Assembly: GCF_000019845.1 (NCBI RefSeq)
Contig: NC_010581.1
Location: 124,001-188,000 of the forward strand
Source: Beijerinckia indica subsp. indica ATCC 9039
GTDB lineage: Bacteria > Pseudomonadota > Alphaproteobacteria > Rhizobiales > Beijerinckiaceae
Direction: 5' to 3'
DNA length: 64,000 bases
Under the pieces are notes generated by a model. It had not been told where the DNA came from, did no database searches, and saw only the letters and a list, made by a program, of their open reading frames with translations. The stretch's first letter is position 1; every line of letters starts with the position of its first letter. Below, one piece after another: positions 8,371 through 15,903 of the stretch. Position numbers and translations under genes: made by a program.

Positions 8371-8988
8371 ATGGGGGTCGAGGGACGCGATAAGGTCAAG
8401 GTTCTGGAGGCGGGTGCGGCGGCTTTATCGAGCCAGCTTGGCAAAACCGTCCAACGGTTGCGCAAGGCCTATAATCTCTCGTTGTCCGAATTATCCGAGC
8501 AATCGGGGGTTGCAAAATCGATCATCAGCCAGATCGAGCGCAACGAGACCAATCCGACGCTGGCGACCATCTGGCGGCTTTCGCAGGCGCTCGATGTTTC
8601 GATTGAGCGCGTGTTGCAGGCGACCGAGGATGAACCTTTCCTGGAAAAAGCCTCCAAGGGGGACACACCGATTCTAGTTTCCGATGATGGCAAATGCCGG
8701 CTGGCGATCATCGGCTGGATCAAGACGGTCGAATGGCTGCAATGGTATGATTTTGCGGCTGATCCCGGTGGCATTCTCGAATCGGAGGCGCATCAGCGTG
8801 GTTCCGTCGAAAGCCTTTCGGTGAGTGTGGGCGAACTCGAGATCGAGGTCGGCGGCGTGATCGAACGCGCCAAGGCGGGCGAAACCCTGCGTTATCGTTG
8901 CGACCGGCCGCATACCATCCGCAATGTCTCGCGCAAGCCCGCCTCGGCGATGATGGTTTGCATCCTCAAAGCCGCCGCCATGGAATGA
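8371..8988 (+). CDS. XRE-family transcriptional regulator with C-terminal cupin domain
   Basis: 205 residues. A helix-turn-helix of the lambda-repressor type spans about residues 25-80 (LRKAYNLSLSELSEQSGVAK, SQIERNETNPTLATIWRL), followed by a small beta-barrel cupin domain (about 125-200) that would bind a ligand. This architecture (PuuR/SutR-like) usually controls amine or amino-acid catabolism. The class III aminotransferase gene starts 51 nt downstream on the same strand, so it is the likely target and operon partner. Confidence 0.9.
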   Translation: MGVEGRDKVKVLEAGAAALSSQLGKTVQRLRKAYNLSLSELSEQSGVAKSIISQIERNETNPTLATIWRLSQALDVSIERVLQATEDEPFLEKASKGDTPILVSDDGKCRLAIIGWIKTVEWLQWYDFAADPGGILESEAHQRGSVESLSVSVGELEIEVGGVIERAKAGETLRYRCDRPHTIRNVSRKPASAMMVCILKAAAME

Positions 8989-9039
8989 GAGGGCTTTGTC
9001 GTTGGCCAGCGCCTCCCCGCCACATCCAGGATCATCTCG

Positions 9040-10305
9040 ATGGATTCGCAACAAATAGGGGAAGCCTATCGTCAGCGTCACTGGCGCTTTCTTGCCGATC
9101 TTCAGAAAAAGGCGGGAATGGAATTTGTCGTGGGGCGACGCGAAGGGTCCCATATCTGGAATGTCGAGAATTCACGGCGCCTTCTCGATTGCGGCAATAG
9201 CGGGGGCGTTCATTCTCTTGGACATTGCAATCCGGAAATACGACAGCTGATTGCTGAGAGTTTGGAAACGCTCGATGCGGGCATGTGGGTGATGCCAACC
9301 GAAGAAGCATTGGCGTTCCAGGACACAGTCAATCGTGCGGATTCGCCCATTCCGGACTGCCGGACTGTTCTGACGTTGAGTGCCTCGGACGCCATGGATG
9401 CCACGATCATGTGGTCGTTTCGCGTCACCGGCCGCAAGAAGGTGCTGGCGTTCAAGCATGGCTATCATGGCCATAGTGGTTTTGCCGCGCTGGCGACGGG
9501 ATCAGAGGCCGAGGGGCTTTTGTCGCATTATTCTCTTCCGGGCGATTATAGCCTGTTTTTTGAGGATTATGGCGATCTCGACGCGATCGAAAGAACGATC
9601 GATGCGTCCTGTGCGGCCATCATCATGGAGCCTATGAATTATGAAACCTTCGAGCCCGCGCCTGATGGTTTTCTGGAAGGTGTCCAGGCTTTGTGCCGCC
9701 GCCATTCGACGCTTTTGATTCTTGATGAGACACGGTCGGGCCTTGGCCGTTCCGGCCGGCTTTGGATGAGCGGCTTTTATGATATCCAACCCGACATCAT
9801 CATATCCGGAAAAGGATTGGGCGGAGGCTATTATCCCGTCGGCGCCTTGATCGCTCGATCAGATATTTATGATCTCTGCATGAATAGTGGCCATTGGGGC
9901 TATATGGCGAGTCTTGCCGGCAGCCCCATTGGCGCACGGATCGCCATGAAGGTTCTGGATATTGTGCGGCGTCCGGAACTTGTCGCGAATGTCCACCTCT
10001 TGGAGAGAGATCTCACCACGCTTTTTTTGGCGCTCAGCGCGAACTTTCCAGATCTCTATCGACCAGCCTGGGTCAGGGGAGGGATTGCCGCTCTCGGCCT
10101 TCAGGATGCGCAATTCGCCTCGATGATCCAGCTTGAACTGTTTAGGCGTGGCGTGCTTTGCCACAGCACCTCGCTCATTACGCCTTCCGTTGTCAAATTC
10201 TTCCCGTGCTTGACCAGCACACCCTCAATCGTCGAAGAGCTTGGCGGTGCGCTCGAGGATTGCGCGCAATCCTTCCGCAAGCAGGAAAGGGTTTCAACCT
10301 CGTAG
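9040..10305 (+). CDS. Class III PLP-dependent aminotransferase
   Basis: 421 residues. ATG 9040 follows AGGA at 8 nt spacing. Fold-type I signatures: ILDETRSGLGRSG with Asp229 for the pyridine nitrogen, and SGKGLGGGYYPVGAL with Lys258 as the Schiff-base lysine. GYHGHSG is the usual substrate-side loop. It transfers an amino group from an amine or omega-amino acid to a keto acid; the exact substrate cannot be read from the sequence. It is clearly different from the argD in this window. The XRE-cupin regulator just upstream suggests control by the substrate. Confidence 0.87.
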   Translation: MDSQQIGEAYRQRHWRFLADLQKKAGMEFVVGRREGSHIWNVENSRRLLDCGNSGGVHSLGHCNPEIRQLIAESLETLDAGMWVMPTEEALAFQDTVNRADSPIPDCRTVLTLSASDAMDATIMWSFRVTGRKKVLAFKHGYHGHSGFAALATGSEAEGLLSHYSLPGDYSLFFEDYGDLDAIERTIDASCAAIIMEPMNYETFEPAPDGFLEGVQALCRRHSTLLILDETRSGLGRSGRLWMSGFYDIQPDIIISGKGLGGGYYPVGALIARSDIYDLCMNSGHWGYMASLAGSPIGARIAMKVLDIVRRPELVANVHLLERDLTTLFLALSANFPDLYRPAWVRGGIAALGLQDAQFASMIQLELFRRGVLCHSTSLITPSVVKFFPCLTSTPSIVEELGGALEDCAQSFRKQERVSTS

Positions 10306-10317
10306 GGACAGAGTTCG

Positions 10318-10345
10318 GAGCAGATCGGATATCTCCGATCTGCTC
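10318..10345. terminator. Hairpin between convergent aminotransferase and porin genes
   Basis: Perfect 12-bp arms (10318-10329 and 10334-10345) with a 4-nt loop, 12 bp past the aminotransferase stop and 46 bp past the porin stop on the other strand. It is suited to end both transcripts, although only short T-rich sequence follows. Confidence 0.6.
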
Positions 10346-10374
10346 TCCTTAAAGAACAATTGTTTTGGACCCCG

Positions 10375-10404
10375 CCTCAGAATGACATACCTCAGAATGA
10401 CATG
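10375..10404 (-). repeat. 15-bp tandem duplication spanning the porin stop codon
   Basis: Two direct copies (10375-10389 and 10390-10404) that on the minus strand each encode Met-Ser-Phe-stop. The first one read ends the porin; the second is a non-translated echo after the stop. Confidence 0.7.
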
Positions 10405-11882
10405 AAGGTGCCCAGTACGAAAGCATCGCCCGTGACCGAGCCGCCAGCCTGATTGCGCGAGATCAAATGCGTGAACTCGCCCTGGAGTGTGATCCAATCC
10501 GTCAATTTATAGCGGGCAAAACCCATCACACTGGAATTCGAGCGCAACAATGTGGAGGGATCACCATAAGTGGCGTTCAACAGACTGATGCCATAGGCAC
10601 TGCCGATTGTGAAACGATCATAGAACGTGTAGCTGGCCTGGGCATAGCCGCCATAGGAATCCCGCTTCTGGCCCTCGCGGTTGATACCGTCGAAAAACAG
10701 GAAGGTCGAGCCCATGCCGCGGCCATAATAGCCATAGGCGAGGAGGCTCACGGGACCGGCATCGAGACGAGCGCCGCCATCGAAACCGACCGCGCGTATA
10801 TTGGCGCCTGCCGCCAGGGAACCATTGGTCACCACGCTATCGCCGATTTCAGCGCGATGCTGTTGCGTCATGCCAGAGGTCCAGGCCGTCAGCTTCAGGT
10901 CATCGCCGTAATGACCGATATATTTCAAACGCCATTGCAGGCCCGGCTGATCATGCGCCGACATTTCGCCCGACAGGCCAGAGTAATTATATTCCTGCAA
11001 GGGGGAGAAGACGCCGACAGAGGCCGTGAACCCATAGAAATCGGGCGTCGTATAGGTTATTTGCGGCAGCCAATCCATGTAGAAATAGCCAAAGCCCACA
11101 TGGCCCAAAGTGGCATTGCCCGGCGCCGCATTGCTGGAAAAGAAGCCGACACCCGGAATGGTCGCATCGTTCAACACGGCGTCGGCGGCAAAGAGGCCAA
11201 GATCGCGGCCAATCTTGACCGTACCGAAATCAGGCGTGCCAATGGTCCCGAACACTTGCCTCAAGTCGATGCCCGGAGTGCCGAGCGCGACTGCTGCGCC
11301 CCCGTTATTGGCGTTGAACTTGCCAACCGAAACATTGTTGCCGCCCGTATAGAGACCGAGCGTGAAACTAAGGTCGAGGCCTTCCTGGCGAGTCGTGAGA
11401 TTGGTGACGAGATTGCTCGGCAGATAGCCTGCGCGTATGGCATTTGAATTATTGGCGACACTGGGAGCCAGAAGACCGCCCGCAACCGTCGCATTGCCGC
11501 GCGTCTTGAAACCTTCAGTCGCGAAGAAACTCAAAACACCCGTCAATCTGAGATCGACTTCGCCGATCCGCACACCGATACCCTTGTCGAGCTTCGTGAC
11601 ATAACGATCATCCGGGACGATCTTTACGCCTTCCTTCGTCACGACACGGCGGCCAGCCGGCTCGGCGACACGAGCCTTGTCTTCCGCCTCATGGGCATGG
11701 CGGTCCTTCAATTTTCGATATTCGGTCTTTGTCAGAATGCCTTTCGACCTGAGTTGATCGAGTAATTGATCAGTCGTATCGGCCCGCGCCGTGGAGAGGC
11801 TGAAGCCTCCTGTAGCGATCAAGCTCGAAACAAGCGCAAACGACAGCGATCCGCGCAAACGCTCGCGGCCTCTCCTTGTCAT
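10392..11882 (-). CDS. Outer-membrane porin
   Basis: 496 residues from ATG 11880-11882, chosen over 11966 because GGAGG lies 6 nt upstream. A signal peptide ends near STARA-DTT, followed by a charged coiled-coil-like region (about 37-90, QLLDQLRSKGILTKTEYRKL) as in proteobacterial porins with a periplasmic N-terminal helix. The rest is a long series of aromatic-rich beta strands, ending in Phe, which is the signal for barrel assembly. Substrate unknown. Its stop codon lies in a 15-bp tandem duplication. Confidence 0.85.
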   Translation of the reverse strand: MTRRGRERLRGSLSFALVSSLIATGGFSLSTARADTTDQLLDQLRSKGILTKTEYRKLKDRHAHEAEDKARVAEPAGRRVVTKEGVKIVPDDRYVTKLDKGIGVRIGEVDLRLTGVLSFFATEGFKTRGNATVAGGLLAPSVANNSNAIRAGYLPSNLVTNLTTRQEGLDLSFTLGLYTGGNNVSVGKFNANNGGAAVALGTPGIDLRQVFGTIGTPDFGTVKIGRDLGLFAADAVLNDATIPGVGFFSSNAAPGNATLGHVGFGYFYMDWLPQITYTTPDFYGFTASVGVFSPLQEYNYSGLSGEMSAHDQPGLQWRLKYIGHYGDDLKLTAWTSGMTQQHRAEIGDSVVTNGSLAAGANIRAVGFDGGARLDAGPVSLLAYGYYGRGMGSTFLFFDGINREGQKRDSYGGYAQASYTFYDRFTIGSAYGISLLNATYGDPSTLLRSNSSVMGFARYKLTDWITLQGEFTHLISRNQAGGSVTGDAFVLGTFMSF

Positions 11883-12075
11883 TCCATTCCTCCGAGATCT
11901 ATTTTTATGTTTGTTCTGTTTTTGATTGGCGTCTAACGCAGAGTCGAAATCTTCTTTGTGAATCAAACCCGCTCTGTTTCATTCATACGAACGGGAGCAT
12001 AGGAGATAGCCGGACCCGAGGGGGCCTCGGGTCCGGCCTCTCAAGGCGTCAACCAAGAAACACGGGCGGAGGGGG

Positions 12076-13218
12076 TCAGCCCACCTTGGTCTCGACCTTT
12101 GTGATGAAATCGCCAATCAGCCCGTTGACCTCGGCCGATTGTTCCATTTGCGGCATATGTCCGCTCTTCTCGAGAGGATGGAAGGCGATGGTGCCCGGCA
12201 GTTGGCCTGGATCAACCATCGGCACGACCTGATCCTGTTTACCCCAGAGGATTTCAACCGGCGCTTTGATTTCGGCAAGGCGCGACAGCAGATTGAGGCT
12301 CTGGCGTCCCTCCTTGAAATTGGCGCTAGCGATCGCGGTCAAAGCCGTGGTCGCGCCGTCGAGGCGTTTGAACTTGATGAGATCGTCGATCATGTCATTG
12401 CTGACGAGGGAGGGATCGGCGAACAGCAATTGTAGCACCGGCTTCAAGGTTTTGCGGCGGTCGGCCGTGATGAAGCCATCGGTGTAATCGGTGTTGATCA
12501 CATCGCCGAGGGCCGCCGGACTGATCAGGCTGAGCGATGCGACAAGCGTCGGCCGCTCGAGCGCCAAGGCGAGAATGATCGCGCCGCCAAGCGAATGGCC
12601 GACGAAATGCGCTGAAGCAACACCGAGCGCATCCAGGGTTTCGCCCACGCTCTTGGCGAGCGAGGCGATATCGCCCGAAGTCTCTTTCACGGATCCGCCA
12701 TGGCCTGGCAGGTCAATCGCGATGGTTCTGTGCTTTTCAGCGAGGGGAGGCTGATTGAACATCCAATTGTTGAGATCACCGCCGAAGCCATGCACGAAGA
12801 CGATCGGCGCGCCTTCGCCATTGCCGATTTCGAGAATGCGGATTTTCTGGCCGCTGACCTCGATGACCCTGGGTTCAGGGGCGGCAACCGTTTCGCTTTT
12901 GTCCTGTTCACTGACGAATTCGGCCTGGAACTTATCGATGAACCGATCGATTTCATCTTCCGATGTCTCGCGGTCGGCGATGATAGCGATCAGCGAGCCG
13001 ACCGGCAGTTCTTCCTGTTCCTGGGCGACCTGGCGGCGCAGAATGCCTTTGACCGGGCTTTCATAGGCATTGGTGATCTTGGTTGTCTCAATGTCGGCGA
13101 GATCATCGCCGACATTGACTTCCGCACCGATGGTCTTTGCCCAGGAAGCCACCTTGCCTTCGGTCATGGCGAGACCGAATTTCGGCATGGTGATGGCTTT
13201 GATCTCTCCGGTGATCAT
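12076..13218 (-). CDS. acoC: Acetoin dehydrogenase E2 component: lipoyl domain fused to alpha/beta hydrolase
   Basis: 380 residues. The N-terminal lipoyl domain (1-80) has the attachment lysine Lys47 in DIETTKITN. From about residue 115 an alpha/beta-hydrolase fold takes the place of the usual catalytic acyltransferase domain, with the nucleophile elbow GHSLGG (Ser209), a late acid in GKQDQVVP and His in SGHMP. This is the AcoC architecture: it accepts the acetyl group from E1 and transfers it to CoA. Its ATG overlaps the acoB stop (ATGA), making acoA-acoB-acoC one operon. No E3 gene is in the window. Confidence 0.88.
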   Translation of the reverse strand: MITGEIKAITMPKFGLAMTEGKVASWAKTIGAEVNVGDDLADIETTKITNAYESPVKGILRRQVAQEQEELPVGSLIAIIADRETSEDEIDRFIDKFQAEFVSEQDKSETVAAPEPRVIEVSGQKIRILEIGNGEGAPIVFVHGFGGDLNNWMFNQPPLAEKHRTIAIDLPGHGGSVKETSGDIASLAKSVGETLDALGVASAHFVGHSLGGAIILALALERPTLVASLSLISPAALGDVINTDYTDGFITADRRKTLKPVLQLLFADPSLVSNDMIDDLIKFKRLDGATTALTAIASANFKEGRQSLNLLSRLAEIKAPVEILWGKQDQVVPMVDPGQLPGTIAFHPLEKSGHMPQMEQSAEVNGLIGDFITKVETKVG

Positions 13219-14240
13219 GCGGGCTCCTTGATCTGATAATTCATGAGGGCCTTGGCGGCTTTCTCGATCCTGTCGGCATTAGGCACGAACAGATCCTCGA
13301 GATTGGGCGCGAAGGGGACCGGTGTATGCGGCGGGCAGACCATTTTGATCGGCGCCTTGAGCGCGCCGAAGGCTTCCTGCGCGACGACGGCCGAAATATC
13401 GGTCGCCATATTGCAGCGCGGGCTCGCCTCATCGACAATCACCAGCCGGCCTGTATCGGCGACACAATCAAGGATCGTGTCAAAATCCATCGGCGAGGTG
13501 GTGCGTGGATCGATGACATTGCAGGTGATGCCCTGCTTTTCCAGACGGTCGGCGGCCTCGTTGGCCATTTTGACCATGCGGCCGATGGCGACGATCGTCA
13601 CGTCGTCCCCCTCGCGGGTGAGGTTCGCCTCGCCGAAGGGAATGGTATAGGGCTCGTCCGGCACTTCCTCGATATCGTCATACATGACCTTGTTTTCGAA
13701 GAAGATCACCGGATCGTTGTCGCGGATCGATTGGATCAGCAAGCCCTTCACCTCATAGGGCGAGGAGGGAATGACAACCTTGAGGCCGGGAATATGTGTG
13801 AACAGCGGGTAGAGGCACTGGCTGTGCTGGCTCGCCGCGCGAAAACCCGCACCATACATGGCGCGAATGACGAGCGGGGTGACGGCCTTGCCGCCGAACA
13901 TGTAGCGGAATTTGGCCGCCTGGTTGAAGATCTGGTCGAAACAGACACCCATGAAATCGATGAACATCAGTTCGGCGACAGGCCGCAGGCCGGTGGCAGC
14001 CGCGCCTGCCGCCGCACCAATATAGCCGCTTTCGCTCAGCGGCGTGTCGAGCACGCGCTCTGGACCGAATTCGGTGATCAAGCCCTTGGTGACGCCGAGC
14101 ACGCCGCCCCAGGCATCCTGCTGGCCCTTGGTGCCAGCACCGCCCGCGACATCCTCGCCCATGACGATGACGGTCGGATCGCGGCGCATTTCGCTGGCGA
14201 GGGCTTCATTGATCGCTTGCCGATAGCTCTTCTTGCTCAT
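13215..14240 (-). CDS. acoB: Acetoin dehydrogenase E1 component, beta subunit
   Basis: 341 residues from the ATG at 14240 (GAGGG 8 nt upstream); a TTG at 14255 is a weaker alternative. Transketolase-like pyrimidine-binding and C-terminal domains typical of 2-oxo-acid dehydrogenase E1 beta: MGEDVAGGAGTKG near the start and DPRTTSPMDFDTIL later. Together with AcoA it binds thiamine diphosphate and cleaves acetoin into acetaldehyde and an acetyl group passed to AcoC. Starts 11 nt after the acoA stop. Confidence 0.87.
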   Translation of the reverse strand: MSKKSYRQAINEALASEMRRDPTVIVMGEDVAGGAGTKGQQDAWGGVLGVTKGLITEFGPERVLDTPLSESGYIGAAAGAAATGLRPVAELMFIDFMGVCFDQIFNQAAKFRYMFGGKAVTPLVIRAMYGAGFRAASQHSQCLYPLFTHIPGLKVVIPSSPYEVKGLLIQSIRDNDPVIFFENKVMYDDIEEVPDEPYTIPFGEANLTREGDDVTIVAIGRMVKMANEAADRLEKQGITCNVIDPRTTSPMDFDTILDCVADTGRLVIVDEASPRCNMATDISAVVAQEAFGALKAPIKMVCPPHTPVPFAPNLEDLFVPNADRIEKAAKALMNYQIKEPA

Positions 14241-14251
14241 GATCGCAGCCC

Positions 14252-15217
14252 TCAATAGGAGACATAAACATCAGAAAGGAGGTCTTCCTCGGTCGGCAAA
14301 GGCGCCGCCTTGGCATGCTGGACCGCCCGTTCGATCAAGGCCGCGATTTCGGCATCGACACCATCGAGATCCTGGTTTTCGAGGAGGGCCGCTTCCGTGA
14401 CCTTGGTGCGGAATTTCACCAGGCAATCACGCTCCTTGCGGACGCGATCGGCTTCGCCGGGCTCCCGGTAGGTCGTCGCATCGCCTTCGAAATGGCCGTA
14501 ATAGCGATAGGTCTTGACATGCAGCATGCTGGGACCACCGCCGGCACGGGCTTTCTGGATGGCGTCGCGCGCGGCGTCATAAACCGCGAAAAAGTCATGG
14601 CCATCGACCTCTTGCGCCGGAATGCCGAAGCCTTCCGCCCGTTTGGTCTGGGTTCCGCCGACCGAATAGGACGAGGAGGTCGCCTCGGCATAGCCATTGT
14701 CCTCGCATACGAAGATCACCGGCAGATTCCAGATTTTAGCAAGATTGAGGCTTTCGAGCGTGGTCCCCTGGTTCGAGGCGCCATCGCCGTAAAAGGCCAC
14801 GGCCACGCCGCCCGTTTTCAGGGTCTTGGCGGTCAAGGCCGCGCCGCAAATCAGGGGCGGGCCGCCACCCACAATGCCATTGGCACCGAGCATGCCCTTG
14901 GCGATTTCGGCAATATGCATGGAGCCGCCCTTGCCGCCGCAGACACCATCCTTGCGGCCGTAGATCTCGCTCATCATCGAGACGACATCAACACCTTTGG
15001 CGATGCAATGGCCATGACCGCGATGGGTGCTGGCGATATGGTCACGCTCGGTCAGATGCATGCAAATGCCGGCGGCTGAAGCTTCCTCGCCGGAATAGAG
15101 ATGGACGAAGCCGGGAATTTCGCCGGTGGCGAATTCGATATGCAGGCGCTCTTCGAAATCGCGGATGGTCCGCATTGTGCGATAGGCCTTGAGCAGGTCT
15201 TCTCGACTGAGCTGCAT
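14252..15217 (-). CDS. acoA: Acetoin dehydrogenase E1 component, alpha subunit
   Basis: 321 residues; first gene of the operon, with GGGAGGG directly before the ATG. The thiamine-diphosphate/Mg motif runs from GDGASNQG to EDNGYA. HRGHGHCIAKG and GKGGSMH are typical of E1 alpha of the pyruvate/acetoin dehydrogenase family. The neighbouring hydrolase-type E2 favours acetoin over pyruvate as substrate. No sigma-54 promoter (GG-N10-GC) was evident upstream and no acoR gene is nearby, so control of the operon is unclear. Confidence 0.85.
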   Translation of the reverse strand: MQLSREDLLKAYRTMRTIRDFEERLHIEFATGEIPGFVHLYSGEEASAAGICMHLTERDHIASTHRGHGHCIAKGVDVVSMMSEIYGRKDGVCGGKGGSMHIAEIAKGMLGANGIVGGGPPLICGAALTAKTLKTGGVAVAFYGDGASNQGTTLESLNLAKIWNLPVIFVCEDNGYAEATSSSYSVGGTQTKRAEGFGIPAQEVDGHDFFAVYDAARDAIQKARAGGGPSMLHVKTYRYYGHFEGDATTYREPGEADRVRKERDCLVKFRTKVTEAALLENQDLDGVDAEIAALIERAVQHAKAAPLPTEEDLLSDVYVSY

Positions 15218-15903
15218 GTTCCCTCCCTACGGGTCGTTTTTGCCAATGATTGTTAACGCCTGCGGTCCGGTCGTGTTGCCGGATGGCTTGGAGCAAATTG
15301 GTAGCAGCGACACATGCATTCGGCAATGAACGAGGCCTCCCGTCAAAAGGTGCAGGGGCTTGAAAACACCTACCTTTATCGTCTCAATTTTGAGATTTCC
15401 GTTGCACCGGTGAGACGTGTGGCGTGAGCTCGAGCGTATCTGGCAGAGGGAGCTTGAGAGGGGCTCGGGGTGCGACGGCGTCGCATCTTCAGGCGGGAGT
15501 GGCGGCGTCTGAGGGAGGCACGCGAGAAGGGAGGGGCCCGGTGAGATTGGGGCCTTGGTTCAAGGATTTATGGTTTAATTTGCATAAACATTTCGCATTG
15601 TGGTGTTTTTATTGCCGTTATGGCAGTAGTTTGCCACATTATTGACAATATAAAAAGTATTTTAAGATTGATAATGCCAATATAGCATATCTTAAAATGG
15701 TTTTTATTTAGCCATTTGATAGAGGCTCCCTATAAGTTCTCCGATAGTCTCGGATTGGGCCAGCAAGGCCGCCTGTTGCTGGGGGAGATGGCTTACATTG
15801 CTTTCATTCCTATGCGATTTGGCCTTCGGCATGGCCGCCTCCCGTTATTTTCCCCGTTTCGCGCGCGCTCTTTGCGTGCCCCATGCTTTGAACGGCCCCG
15901 CTC
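15218..15903. other. Long divergent intergenic region, AT-rich in its second half
   Basis: 686 bp between acoA (minus) and the RND operon (plus). No credible gene. About 15560-15720 is AT-rich and has a 10-bp inverted repeat (15659-15668 / 15689-15698) with T-runs on both sides. It should hold the promoters of both operons. Confidence 0.5.

Noticed and set aside
15218..15330. Sigma-54 promoter for the aco operon
   Set aside because: No GG-N10-GC pair with a plausible TGGCAC/TTGC context was found before acoA.
15424..15645. 73-codon frame in the aco-RND spacer
   Set aside because: Low-complexity Gly/Arg start followed by an AT-rich segment; no credible gene signals.
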